Of a stretch of DNA of 64,000 nucleotides, positions 31,758 to 39,958 are shown in pieces (the first letter of the stretch is position 1; the number at the start of each line of letters is the position of its first letter). The translations under genes and the position numbers were made by a program. The stretch covers positions 1-64,000 of the forward strand of contig DASZLD010000202.1 of assembly GCA_035552655.1 (NCBI GenBank), written 5' to 3'. The DNA comes from DASXMT01 sp035552655 (lineage in GTDB: Bacteria > Actinomycetota > Acidimicrobiia > Acidimicrobiales > RAAP-2). Below the pieces are notes generated by a model that was given only the letters and a program-made list of their open reading frames with translations, was not told where the DNA came from and did no database searches.

Positions 31758-32804
31758 TTGGAAAACGGGGGGATCGTCACTGACCACACCCGCGACTGGC
31801 AGCGACGTCGGCGCCGTCGGATCGGCACTGGCGTCGCCCTGGTGCTGGTGGCCCTGCTGGTCACCGGGCTGGGATTGGATGCCCATCACGCCTTTTCTGC
31901 CATCAACGGGCACACCACCCACACGGTCAGTGAGAACGTCTGGGCCGGATGGCGGGCCGCAGTCCTGAATCCTTGGTACTGGGGACTGGTCTGCGTCTTC
32001 TTGGTCATGGAGCGGCTGTGGCCTGCACAACCCGGCGGCGGCATGGTCACCGTAGGCGGCGCCCAGGACCTGGTCTGGATCCTCATGGCGCCGTTTTTCA
32101 CCCTGACCATCGTGGCCCTGTGGGCGGCCATCCTCGATGTGATGTACACCGAGGTGTTCGGGGGCGCGGGTGTGCATCTCAACTTGTACATCGGGGTCTT
32201 TCCCACCGCCGTCGTGGCCTTTCTGCTCACCGATTTTCTGTTCTGGTTCACCCACTGGACGAGGCACAAAGTGCCGACGTTCTGGTACTTCCACGCCGTG
32301 CACCATGCCGCGCCCAACCTGAACACCCTGACCGACAACCGGGTGCATTTCGTCGAGGCGATGATCTCGGCCACCCTCGTTCTCATACCCGCCCGATTCC
32401 TCGGACTCTCCGCTCCGGCTGCGTTCGCATTGGTGGTGGCCACGACCTACTTCACGGCCTGGACCCATACAGCCATCCGCACCAACATGGGTCCGCTCCG
32501 GTACGTCCTGGTCACCCCCCAGTACCACCGGGTCCACCATTCCCACGCCCCCGAGCACATCGACGTGAACTTCGGCACCGTCTTCAGCTTCTGGGACCGG
32601 ATCTTCCGTACCCAATACCAGGGCTGGGACGAGTACCCCGAGACGGGCATCGCCGACCAGAAGTTCCCGCTCGAAGACCGGCCCACGCCCGGCCGGTTGG
32701 TCAAGACCTACTTCGCCATGGTGCTCTACCCGTTCAAACAGATGGCCGGCGACGTGGGGAAGTACAGGCGCCCGGGGTTGGAGGCAACACCAGCCGTCGA
32801 CTGA
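31758..32804 (+). CDS. Sterol desaturase / fatty acid hydroxylase family membrane protein
   Basis: A 348-residue membrane protein of the di-iron hydroxylase superfamily. The histidine boxes are present: HWTRH (His166, His170), FHAVHH (His179, His182, His183), further His residues at VHF and WTH, and HRVHHSH (His257, His260, His261). They are set between hydrophobic segments near 24-42, 72-86, 107-125 and 143-165. It would use O2 to hydroxylate or desaturate a lipid or sterol-like substrate. The TTG start at 31758 is the only in-frame choice and has GGGAG six bases upstream. Its position next to mceG suggests a lipid-related role. Confidence 0.87.
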   Translation: MENGGIVTDHTRDWQRRRRRRIGTGVALVLVALLVTGLGLDAHHAFSAINGHTTHTVSENVWAGWRAAVLNPWYWGLVCVFLVMERLWPAQPGGGMVTVGGAQDLVWILMAPFFTLTIVALWAAILDVMYTEVFGGAGVHLNLYIGVFPTAVVAFLLTDFLFWFTHWTRHKVPTFWYFHAVHHAAPNLNTLTDNRVHFVEAMISATLVLIPARFLGLSAPAAFALVVATTYFTAWTHTAIRTNMGPLRYVLVTPQYHRVHHSHAPEHIDVNFGTVFSFWDRIFRTQYQGWDEYPETGIADQKFPLEDRPTPGRLVKTYFAMVLYPFKQMAGDVGKYRRPGLEATPAVD

Positions 32805-32850
32805 GGGAGCCAGCAACGCTGTCTCCCTGCGGCCTCGGGAGCTGACGCGC

Positions 32851-33441
32851 TCACCCGGCCCCGAGGACCGCCCCGACCCCGAGGCGAGCGACGGCACTGG
32901 CCCGGGCTTGGATCTGCCCGACCAGGTCCAGGAGCCACGGCGGTGCCGGGTCACCACTTCCCGGCGCGGCGATCTCGATCTCGTTGGCCAGTGTGAGATC
33001 CACGAAGTCCTGCAGCGCTGCTGGTGACGGTTCGAACGTCCGGTCCGAGAAACGGTCTCGGAAAGCCACCGGGCCGTCCTTCTCCAGTTGCGGGTACGTG
33101 GCGCCGCGGTCGCACGAGGCGTAGAGGTAGACGATCGCCTCCACCTCGGCGCCGGCCAGGTCGACCAGTTCACGGCGTTCGGACCACTCCAGCAGATGGG
33201 GTGCGAACCCGTCCGTCCCGTACACGGCGTGGGCGAGCCCGCCCAGAGCGACGGTGTCGGAGCATCCCCATGCTCGGAGCAGTTGCTCGGTGCCGACCAG
33301 ATGCTCGAACAAGGTGCCATGGGGATGGGGAATGGCTTTCGCACCACGATCGCAGAGAAACTCGACGATTCGACCGCGGGTCATGTCGAAATCCACAGTC
33401 GGGCCCGAAGTACCCACATTCGCCGCTGTCCCCGGTGACAT
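32851..33441 (-). CDS. DUF6817-like (HD-domain-like) protein
   Basis: A 196-residue protein. The core HPHGTLFEHLVGTEQLLRAW, GCSDTVALGGLAHAVYGTDG and VEAIVYLYASCDRG has the look of a DUF6817/HD-like all-helical protein, in which His and Asp side chains could bind metal. I know no established activity. I chose ATG 33441 (MSPGTAANVG) because GGGAGG lies four bases upstream, while the longer frame to 33498 lacks a ribosome binding site. It converges on the sterol desaturase gene and stands alone. Confidence 0.6.
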   Translation of the reverse strand: MSPGTAANVGTSGPTVDFDMTRGRIVEFLCDRGAKAIPHPHGTLFEHLVGTEQLLRAWGCSDTVALGGLAHAVYGTDGFAPHLLEWSERRELVDLAGAEVEAIVYLYASCDRGATYPQLEKDGPVAFRDRFSDRTFEPSPAALQDFVDLTLANEIEIAAPGSGDPAPPWLLDLVGQIQARASAVARLGVGAVLGAG

Positions 33442-33549
33442 GTCGCCTCCCTCACGGGCGTTCCGCCACAGCATCACACGTGCGACCGGAGCAGACAAGG
33501 GACCGGACGGGAGGCTCGGATGCCGGCCGACGGCACCCTTCGGCCGGGA

Positions 33550-34323
33550 TCAGGGAGCGAAGGATGCCTTTTGGAGGACGTTCACGCACGACGGGCCGTT
33601 CGACGCCCAGACCTGAGGCTCGATGTCCCGGGAGGCTGGATCGTGGACCAACATCGACGACCGGGTGCCGTAGAGCTCAGTGTGGACGCAACAGGCGGAG
33701 ACCTGGGCCCCGAGCAACGCCGCTTCGGTGTCCTCGAGCGGCGCTTCCGGGATCACGTGATCGCGCAACACCGCCCGCAGGCGAGTGAGGGCCTCGGCCG
33801 CCGACCGGCTACCGAGATCCCCGACCAGGTCGCGCACATGCCGCACTTTGGCGCTGGGCTCCCCGAGCGGTTTGTTCTCGAGGATGTGGACCCCGGGCGG
33901 CAGCGACTCACTGCTGGCGCCGTCGGGGTCGGTCATGTCCACGTAGTGCAGGGAGTCACGGTCTCCGACCAGGACCCAACACGGGTTGAAGCTCTCGGGC
34001 GTGAGCGTCGCCCTGAGGGCGCCGACGGCATCGGCGGCCGAGGCCTCGGTGGCCAGGACCATGGGTATCTCGCCCCGCGAGCGCTTGGCCGGATCCCGGC
34101 CTGCGACGGCGGGCTTGTTGGTGAGCCCAGCCACCACGCCATGCTCGTTCACCGCCAACCACGTGCCTCCGGCCAACTCGTCGCGTCCACCCAGGATCCG
34201 GGGACGAGCCGGGGAGAGCGCAGCCAGCGGCGTCGCCGGCCGGTCGTAGCGTTCGTCGCGGTTGGCCGCGATGATCACGGGCGCGTCCTCCACCACCTGG
34301 AAGACGGCGACGAGCAGGCACAT
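33550..34323 (-). CDS. NRDE (TANGO2-like) family protein
   Basis: A 257-residue protein starting MCLLV, so that Cys2 would become N-terminal after methionine removal, as in Ntn-hydrolases. The defining AANRDERYDRP motif lies near residue 20, followed by GGRDELAGGTWLAVNEHGVV and GLTNKP. The family (TANGO2/NRDE) is widespread. Eukaryotic members are linked to haem or acyl-CoA handling, but the bacterial role is unclear. It ends 18 bases after the coaA gene end region and is co-directional with coaA, which lies just upstream in transcription order on the plus coordinate side. Confidence 0.87.
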   Translation of the reverse strand: MCLLVAVFQVVEDAPVIIAANRDERYDRPATPLAALSPARPRILGGRDELAGGTWLAVNEHGVVAGLTNKPAVAGRDPAKRSRGEIPMVLATEASAADAVGALRATLTPESFNPCWVLVGDRDSLHYVDMTDPDGASSESLPPGVHILENKPLGEPSAKVRHVRDLVGDLGSRSAAEALTRLRAVLRDHVIPEAPLEDTEAALLGAQVSACCVHTELYGTRSSMLVHDPASRDIEPQVWASNGPSCVNVLQKASFAP

Positions 34324-34341
34324 GGGAGCCGGGAACCGGCG

Positions 34342-35313
34342 TCAGGCCGGCCGGAGACGGATTTGGGATACCCGGTGGTTGCCGTCCTTCACCATCACCA
34401 TGTGGGCCCGCCCCCGGGTCGGCGCAATGTTCTCGACCAGATTGACCAGATTGACCTCCGACCAGACTTGTTCGGCCATCTCCGTGACCTGCTCGTCGGT
34501 CATCGAGGCAAAGCGGCGAAAGTACGAATCTGGTTCTTGCGATGCCGTGGTCCGGAGGCCCTGGAGCCGCTGGACGAACCACCGGGCGACATCTTCCTCG
34601 GCGGCATCGACGTAGATGGAGAAGTCGAAGAAATCCGAGACCATGACGTGATCGGGTGCACCCCTGGTGTTCACCTCGAGCACGTTCAACCCCTCGACAA
34701 TGACCATGTCCGGTCGGCCGATGACTTGGGATTCCCCCGGCAGGATGTCGTAGGTGTGATGGGAGTAGACGGGCGTCTCTACGTCGGGATGCCCGGCCTT
34801 GATGGCGGCCAGGGTGCTGACCAACGTGCGCTGGTCGTAGCTCTCGGGAAATCCCTTGCGCATCATGAGCCCTTGTTCCTCGAGCACGGCGTTGGGGTAG
34901 AGAAAACCATCGGTGGTCAACAGCTCGACGCGGGGGTGACCCGGGCCACGACTCAACAGGGCCTGCAGGATCCGGGCTGTGGTGCTCTTGCCCACGGCCA
35001 CGCCCCCACCGATCCCGATCATGAACGGTGCCGACGGTCGATCATCGGCCAGGAATTCATCGGTGAGACGCTGCAGCTCCGCTGTGGCCGTCGCTCGGAG
35101 GGCCAGGAGCTGGGCCAGGGGTCGGTAGACCTCGGTCACCTCGTCCACCGCAGCCGGCTCCCCCGTGGCCGACAGCTTGGCCACGTCCGATGGTGACAGC
35201 CCGTCGGGTACTGGCTGTCCCAGCGCGGCCCACCGGGAGCGCGAGAACGACTGAAAACGCACGTCCACCGGCGGTGCTGGTGCACTCCCGTGCGAAGGGG
35301 CGGGGAGGGCCAT
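34342..35313 (-). CDS. coaA: Pantothenate kinase, type I
   Basis: A 323-residue protein, the usual CoaA length (about 310-320). It phosphorylates pantothenate with ATP as the first step of CoA synthesis. The P-loop GIGGGVAVGKST is at about residues 100-111. Family sequences include LLTTDGFLYPNAVLEEQGLM, KGFPESYD, VYSHHTYDIL, VIVEGLNVL and the late RFASMTDEQ. ATG 35313 (MALPAPSHG) was chosen, and the longer frame to 35469 overlaps the next gene. It is followed 18 bases on by the NRDE gene, suggesting co-transcription. Confidence 0.93.
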   Translation of the reverse strand: MALPAPSHGSAPAPPVDVRFQSFSRSRWAALGQPVPDGLSPSDVAKLSATGEPAAVDEVTEVYRPLAQLLALRATATAELQRLTDEFLADDRPSAPFMIGIGGGVAVGKSTTARILQALLSRGPGHPRVELLTTDGFLYPNAVLEEQGLMMRKGFPESYDQRTLVSTLAAIKAGHPDVETPVYSHHTYDILPGESQVIGRPDMVIVEGLNVLEVNTRGAPDHVMVSDFFDFSIYVDAAEEDVARWFVQRLQGLRTTASQEPDSYFRRFASMTDEQVTEMAEQVWSEVNLVNLVENIAPTRGRAHMVMVKDGNHRVSQIRLRPA

Positions 35314-35339
35314 CGGCACAGACGCTACCAACCCTGGGT

Positions 35340-35840
35340 TCAGCGCCGGTACACGGGATCTGATCGGTCCCGGCTGGCAACCGGTCCCTCGCCCTCTTTG
35401 GCTCTGACCTGATCGGCGGGGATGGCGCGGGTCCACTCCCGGACGGCGAAGCGCTCGGCGATGCGCCACTGTCCGCCCCGCCGCTCGAAACGATCGACGT
35501 AACGAAAGGCCGACGTGAAATTAATGGTCGGGTCACCCAGCGGCTCACCCCAGTGATGGGCGGTGCCGTAGGTCTCGGCGTGGGCCGTCTCGCCCTGCAG
35601 CTCGCACAGGTGGTTGCCGATCAGGTGCATGGTGCCGGTGAATCGTCGCAACCCTCCATCGATCCAAGCCACGTAGTCGTCGGCGGAGCCGGTGAAACCG
35701 GTGTGATGGTCAACCCCGTCGGAGTGGTAGCACGACCGGACCAGAGATAGGTCCAGACGATCCACCCCCCGGCAGTACCGCAACACGACCTCATGGATGG
35801 CCTGCTTGTCGAGGAGCGCCTGTACCTGAGCATCGTCCAT
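35340..35840 (-). CDS. NTF2-like / SnoaL-like family protein
   Basis: A 166-residue protein: MDDAQVQALLDKQAIHEVVL, RYCRGVDRLDLSLVRSCYHS, DGVDHHTGFTGSADDYVAWI, and a final strand RFERRGGQWRIAERFAVREW. This is the pattern of SnoaL-like domains next to aromatic or steroid catabolism genes. ATG 35840 follows AGGAGGACCTTC, which decided the start over a longer open frame. It lies immediately upstream of coaA (26 bases) on the same strand. Substrate unknown. Confidence 0.85.
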   Translation of the reverse strand: MDDAQVQALLDKQAIHEVVLRYCRGVDRLDLSLVRSCYHSDGVDHHTGFTGSADDYVAWIDGGLRRFTGTMHLIGNHLCELQGETAHAETYGTAHHWGEPLGDPTINFTSAFRYVDRFERRGGQWRIAERFAVREWTRAIPADQVRAKEGEGPVASRDRSDPVYRR

Positions 35841-36016
35841 GAAGGTCCTCCTCGTTCTGTTCCTACTGACCGATGAGGTTGAAGGTAGCGTGCCGCCGGG
35901 CCCGCTCGGCTCCGTCTCGGTTGCCGGTCTATGGTCGGAGGCACCAGCCTGGCTGGGGCATCGGGCATGGGAGGTCGTGTGGACATCGAACAAACGGGCA
36001 GGATCGGAGCGCGCCG

Positions 36017-36952
36017 GTGAGGGCCGTCCGCTGTACCGGAGGCTCGGCTCGGGTGTCGGAGGAGCCGGCACCCAGCGGTGAGGGCGTCCGGGTCCGGGTG
36101 GCCTCGGCCGGCATCTGTGGTTCCGACCTCCACCTTTTGTCATTCGACATGCCCACCATCATGGGCCACGAGATCGCCGGTGTGCTCGACGACGGGACCC
36201 TGGTGGCGGTGGAGCCCATTGCCCCGTGCCACGAGTGCGGTCCCTGCCGGAACGGCGAGTACAACCTGTGCACCGTTGGCCCCGACATGATCATGGGCAT
36301 CGGCCAGAATGGCGGCATGGCCGACGAGTGCCTGGTGCCGGCATCGTCGATCATCCCCGTCCCGTCGGGTCTCTCGATCACGGACGCCTGCCTGGTGGAA
36401 CCACTGGCTGTGGCCGTCCACGGAGTCCGCCGGGCACAACTGCTTCCCCATGAACGGGTAGCGGTGGTCGGAGGCGGATCCATCGGCCAGACCGCCGTGG
36501 TGGCGGTCCAGGCCACCGGAGCCGCGGTGGCCCTGGAGGCCCGACACGAGGCGCAGCGCCAGGCGGCCGATCGGCTGGGTGCGGCCACGATGGGCGACGG
36601 CGATTACGACGTCGTCATCGAAGCCGCCGGCACAGCCAGCGCCCTGGCCCGGGCGGTCGAGCTGTGCCGACCGGGCGGCCGGGTGGTGCTGCTCGGCAGC
36701 TACTGGGACGGCACCGTGGACATCCCCGCCTATGCCGTCTCCATGAAGGAGATCAACCTGATCCCATCGAGCATGTACGGGCGGGTCGGTCCCTCTCGCG
36801 ACTTCGAGGTGGCCGGGGCGTTGCTGGCCTCCCGACCCGAGGTGCCCGACACGATCATCACCCACCGGTTCCCGCTCGACGCCGCGGCCGAGGCATTCAC
36901 CACCGCCCAGGACCGCCACGCCGGCGCCATCAAAGTCGTCCTGGAGCCCTGA
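36017..36952 (+). CDS. Zinc-dependent medium-chain alcohol dehydrogenase
   Basis: A 311-residue MDR protein. Catalytic zinc ligands are in AGICGSDLH and GHE. The structural zinc site has four cysteines in PCHECGPCRNGEYNLC. The Rossmann part is VAVVGGGSIGQTAVVAVQAT, followed by DYDVVIEAAGTASALARAVE and GGRVVLLGSYWDG. It should oxidise an alcohol with NAD(P). It is about 30 residues shorter than typical members, mostly at the N-terminus and one loop. GTG 36017 follows GGAG seven bases upstream and begins MRAVRCTGG-like, the usual N-terminus. Confidence 0.88.
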   Translation: MRAVRCTGGSARVSEEPAPSGEGVRVRVASAGICGSDLHLLSFDMPTIMGHEIAGVLDDGTLVAVEPIAPCHECGPCRNGEYNLCTVGPDMIMGIGQNGGMADECLVPASSIIPVPSGLSITDACLVEPLAVAVHGVRRAQLLPHERVAVVGGGSIGQTAVVAVQATGAAVALEARHEAQRQAADRLGAATMGDGDYDVVIEAAGTASALARAVELCRPGGRVVLLGSYWDGTVDIPAYAVSMKEINLIPSSMYGRVGPSRDFEVAGALLASRPEVPDTIITHRFPLDAAAEAFTTAQDRHAGAIKVVLEP

Positions 36953-36970
36953 GGGCGCTGGCCCCGATAT

Positions 36971-37345
36971 CTACGGTCCGGCGACGGCCGGACCGGTCAG
37001 CTCCCACCGGTTCCCGGCAGGATCTCGGGTGAAGACGACCCGACGGGTGGCGCTGTCCATGGCCTTCCACTCCAAGCCGGAGCTGCTCAACCGGTCCTCG
37101 GTGGCGGCCAGGTCATCGCCGAGCCACACGGCCACATGAGCGCGCGCGGCCGGACGGTGCTCCGGATCCACGCTCAGATGGATCTGCTTTCCGTCGTCCC
37201 CTTCGAACCACAGGGGGCTGAAGCGCGCCTTGATCTCGGCCGGAGGGTCCACGGTACGGAAGCCCAGGACATCGACCAGGAACCCCGTCTCGGCCTCGGC
37301 CCCCTCCACCGGGATACCGAGATTTACATGTTCGAATGTGGGCAT
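36971..37345 (-). CDS. VOC-family (glyoxalase-like) protein
   Basis: A 124-residue single VOC domain: MPTFEHVNLGIP, LGFRTVDPPAEI, PLWFEGDDGKQIHLSVDPEH and VFTRDPAGNRWELTGP, with His and Glu positions suited to metal binding. Possible roles are glyoxalase, dioxygenase or antibiotic-binding protein. The ATG is preceded by TACTGT ending seven bases upstream, consistent with a leaderless mRNA. It converges on the alcohol dehydrogenase gene with an 18-base gap. Confidence 0.87.
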   Translation of the reverse strand: MPTFEHVNLGIPVEGAEAETGFLVDVLGFRTVDPPAEIKARFSPLWFEGDDGKQIHLSVDPEHRPAARAHVAVWLGDDLAATEDRLSSSGLEWKAMDSATRRVVFTRDPAGNRWELTGPAVAGP

Positions 37346-37401
37346 GGCTCAACAGTAGGGCACGGGCTCTCGCCCCGCCCCGGTGACGAACGGGGCTTGG
37401 T

Positions 37402-38283
37402 CTACAGGCCCAGGGCGTCGCGGGTACGGGCCAGCTCACTCGGGTCGGCCGTGGTGGGCACCAGGAAGAACTCGTCGCAACCGACTTCGCGGGCCGTGTC
37501 GATGGCTTGGCGAAGTGCTTCGGGGGTGTGCACGGGCGCCGAATCAGCCGTGGCCCGGGCGTAGTCCGGGTCGAAGATCTTCAGATAGCGGTAGACGTAG
37601 TCGCCCAACTGCTGTTTGGCCTCCGGACCGAGGGCGTACCAGAGGCTGGTCGAGAAATGCGGCTGGTCTTTCCGGCCGGCGTCCTTCCACGCCTGCACCA
37701 CCTTCTGGCGCTGGGCGGCCAGTGCATCCCCCTGCACCTCGGTGATGGCAGTGGGATCGTCGACCCCGACGGCCCAAAGGGCGGCGCGAGCCAACGCCTT
37801 GGGCCCGATGACACCGGCCACGAAGGGTGGGCCGCCATCCTGGACGGGCGGCGGACCGACGGGATCGGAGCCCTCGAACGGCGGGCTCTGGGCCCAGATG
37901 CGACGCATCTCGGCCACCTGTGCGTCCATGCGTTCCCACCGACGGGTGAAGTCTCCGCCGATGGCCCGGTAGTCCTGTTCCCGACCTCCCACCCCGACGG
38001 CCAGGGTCAACCGGCCGTCGCTCAGCTGGTCGACCGAAGCCATGTCCTTGGCCACCTGCACCGCGTTGTGAGCGGGAAGCACGATCAACGTGGTCCACAA
38101 CCGGACTCGTTCGGTGAGGGCTGCCGCCGCCGCCAGCTGGACCGTCAAGGCGTGGCTGGTATACGTCACCCGCTCGGGCACGGCCAGGCTCGACCATGGC
38201 CCCTCGTCGATGTCCCGGCACCAGGCCAACAGCTCCCTCCGGCCGTGCGGGAGCATGGTGGGCAGGGTCATGGCAATGTCCAT
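37402..38283 (-). CDS. LLM-class flavin/F420-dependent oxidoreductase
   Basis: A 293-residue TIM-barrel protein of the luciferase-like monooxygenase class. It has RVRLWTTLIVLPAHNAVQVA, DQLSDGRLTLAVGVGGREQD and GGDFTRRWERMDAQVAEMRR, followed by a C-terminal LRQAIDTAREVGCDEFFLVP. Whether the cofactor is F420 or FMN cannot be read by eye. F420 is plausible given the Ddn-like proteins in the window. Start ATG 38283. It is followed by the VOC gene on the same strand after 56 bases. Confidence 0.85.
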   Translation of the reverse strand: MDIAMTLPTMLPHGRRELLAWCRDIDEGPWSSLAVPERVTYTSHALTVQLAAAAALTERVRLWTTLIVLPAHNAVQVAKDMASVDQLSDGRLTLAVGVGGREQDYRAIGGDFTRRWERMDAQVAEMRRIWAQSPPFEGSDPVGPPPVQDGGPPFVAGVIGPKALARAALWAVGVDDPTAITEVQGDALAAQRQKVVQAWKDAGRKDQPHFSTSLWYALGPEAKQQLGDYVYRYLKIFDPDYARATADSAPVHTPEALRQAIDTAREVGCDEFFLVPTTADPSELARTRDALGL

Positions 38284-38558
38284 CGGGCCATGATGGCACC
38301 TGGGCCCTTCTCGATCGGCTGCGAGCGGGGTCCCCGGTCAGGTTACGGTTCTGTGACAATGGCGCCGGATGGGCCGACATCGGAATAGTTGGTGCGGCGC
38401 TCTGGTTGGATGGAGTTGATGGCAGCCGCCTTTCGATGTTCGGCAGGTTCCCCCCTCCCGCGGATTCGCTAAGACGGGTAGTCGTCCGAAACCCCACTCG
38501 ACCACGGTCGGGTGGGGTTTCTTCGTATCTGGCCCATGGTCGAACGGCTGGCGCCCGG
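38284..38558. other. 275-base intergenic region with a strong terminator
   Basis: No gene is recognised. It contains the upstream region of the LLM oxidoreductase and the terminator of the preceding minus-strand gene (38488-38521). A possible -10 box GACAAT lies on the plus strand at 38355-38360. Together with the terminator it could define a ~155-base transcript, but I see no conserved RNA structure to support one. Confidence 0.4.
38488..38521. terminator. Strong intrinsic terminator
   Basis: The arms GAAACCCCAC and GTGGGGTTTC, extended by CGAC/GTCG around a CACG loop, form a nearly perfect 15-bp hairpin. It has A-rich and T-rich outer edges and can work in both directions. It lies 37 bases downstream of the stop of the 38559-39002 gene and would end that transcript. 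It would also end any plus-strand transcript from the 38340 region. Confidence 0.8.
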
Positions 38559-39002
38559 CTATCGGGGCCGATGCCGTTGCAAGTGGGCCATGGCCTTCGA
38601 GGCCCCCCACGCCAACCCGGGGTCGGCCAGCGACGGGTCGATGTCGGCGAACTTGGACGGGGTGAGATCGTAGGGATCATCAGGAAAGTTGGTCTCGCTG
38701 AATCGGTCCCTGGACACGGTGGGGACCCCGGCCTCCCGCAGGACCGAGGTGGGATACTCCACCGCCCGGCGCAGGATGGCCAGCGGCGTTGTGGTCTGGG
38801 CATCGATGTCTGTGTCCAAGAGGGCCCGCAAGCGGGGGCCCACCTGGCGGCGGGCCGTCTCCCCCGCCCGCACGGTGGCCTGCCGCAGTTGTGGCGTCTC
38901 GACCAACCCGGCCTGCTCAACCCGGAGGGCAATGCACCGCTCCACCCAAGCGGCGAGGACGCCGTCGACGGCGTCGGCCAGCTGCTGGGCGTAGGGGTCC
39001 AC
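38559..39002 (-). CDS. Conserved hypothetical helical protein
   Basis: A 147-residue, mainly helical soluble protein: MDPYAQQLADAVDGVLAAWV, LRQATVRAGETARRQVGPRL, RALLDTDIDAQTTTPLAILR, VSRDRFSETNFPDDPYDLTP and SLADPGLAWGASKAMAH. The DDPYDLTPSKFADIDP segment looks conserved. I recall unnamed actinobacterial proteins of this type but no function. GTG 39002 has GAGGA eight bases upstream. It is divergent from the SDR at 39097 and followed by a strong terminator. Confidence 0.7.
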   Translation of the reverse strand: MDPYAQQLADAVDGVLAAWVERCIALRVEQAGLVETPQLRQATVRAGETARRQVGPRLRALLDTDIDAQTTTPLAILRRAVEYPTSVLREAGVPTVSRDRFSETNFPDDPYDLTPSKFADIDPSLADPGLAWGASKAMAHLQRHRPR

Positions 39003-39084
39003 GCCGACATCCTCGCGCCGCCAACGGGCCCGATCACGACGCCCTCTCGCTGGTTCGATGAGGGCTCGTATCGGTGGGCCTTAG

Positions 39085-39090
39085 TAGGGT
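39085..39090 (+). promoter_or_regulatory. Putative -10 box for leaderless SDR mRNA
   Basis: TAGGGT ends seven bases before ATG 39097, so transcription would begin at the A of the start codon. No ribosome binding site is present upstream. Confidence 0.55.
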
Positions 39091-39096
39091 CGGGGC

Positions 39097-39924
39097 ATGA
39101 CCGACTTCGACGAACTCATCGACCTCGGGCTCTCCGGCAAGCGGGGCCTCGTCGCCGGTGCCGGCTATCGGCCGGCCCGGGCGGGCATGGGCCGGCTCAG
39201 CACCCTGAAGCTGGCCGCGGCCGGCGTGACCCTGGCCTGTATCGACATGGACAAGGGTCGTGCCGATGACATCGTGGCCGAGGTCAACGAGGGCGGGGGC
39301 AAGGCGGTGGCCATCGTCGCCGACATGACCGTGCCCGACGAGAGCAGGCGCGCCGTGGACGAGGCGGTGGAAGCGCTGGGCGGCCTCGATCTGGTGGTGG
39401 ACATCATCGGCGGCGCGAAATGGTCGGTCTTCGACGAGTTCACCGACGATGACTGGCGATGGTCGATCGACAACAACATCAGCCACGCCTTCTACCTCTA
39501 CCGCGCCGCTGCTGCCCACATGATCCGGCAGGGCACCGGGGGGTCGCTGGTCGCCCTGGCCTCGGTGGACGGCATCGGCTCGGCCGCCTATCACGTGGCC
39601 TACGGCGTAGCCAAGGCGGGCATCATCTCGCTGACCAAGACGGTGGCCGAGGAGCTGGGCCGGCACGGCATCCGGGCCAACGCCGTGGCCCCGGGCAGCG
39701 TGGGTGGCGGCAACGAGGACCAGCCCGACGACCAATGGGGCGCCGACGGTGCGGCACCGCTCAATTCCCCGCGGGCCCGGGACATCGCCAACGCCGTGCT
39801 CTTCCTGTCTTCCGGATTGGCCGCCCGCATCACCGGCCAGACGATCGTGGTGGACGGAGGAGCGACGATCAAGTCGCCGTGGGGCCTCTCGGTTGACTCG
39901 ATCGAGATGCTCAAGAACTTCTGA
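39097..39924 (+). CDS. Short-chain dehydrogenase/reductase (SDR)
   Basis: A 275-residue SDR. The glycine motif is atypical: AGAGYRPARAGMGRLSTLKL, with an insertion where TGxxxGIG normally stands. The rest is classical: DMDKGR acid after beta-2, ASVDGIGSAAYHVAYGVAKA active site (Ser, Tyr, Lys), and ARITGQTIVVDGGATI. The altered cofactor loop is worth noting. ATG follows TAGGGT ending seven bases upstream (leaderless type). It is followed at 34 bases by an aldehyde dehydrogenase, so it may make the aldehyde that the dehydrogenase oxidises. Confidence 0.85.
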   Translation: MTDFDELIDLGLSGKRGLVAGAGYRPARAGMGRLSTLKLAAAGVTLACIDMDKGRADDIVAEVNEGGGKAVAIVADMTVPDESRRAVDEAVEALGGLDLVVDIIGGAKWSVFDEFTDDDWRWSIDNNISHAFYLYRAAAAHMIRQGTGGSLVALASVDGIGSAAYHVAYGVAKAGIISLTKTVAEELGRHGIRANAVAPGSVGGGNEDQPDDQWGADGAAPLNSPRARDIANAVLFLSSGLAARITGQTIVVDGGATIKSPWGLSVDSIEMLKNF

Positions 39925-39958
39925 GCAAGAACCGACCGACCAGACGAACGGGGACGAC

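Noticed and set aside
38367..38521. 6S RNA or SRP RNA candidate
   Set aside because: No conserved 4.5S/SRP tetraloop or 6S bulge was recognisable. The terminator alone is explained by the adjacent minus-strand gene.
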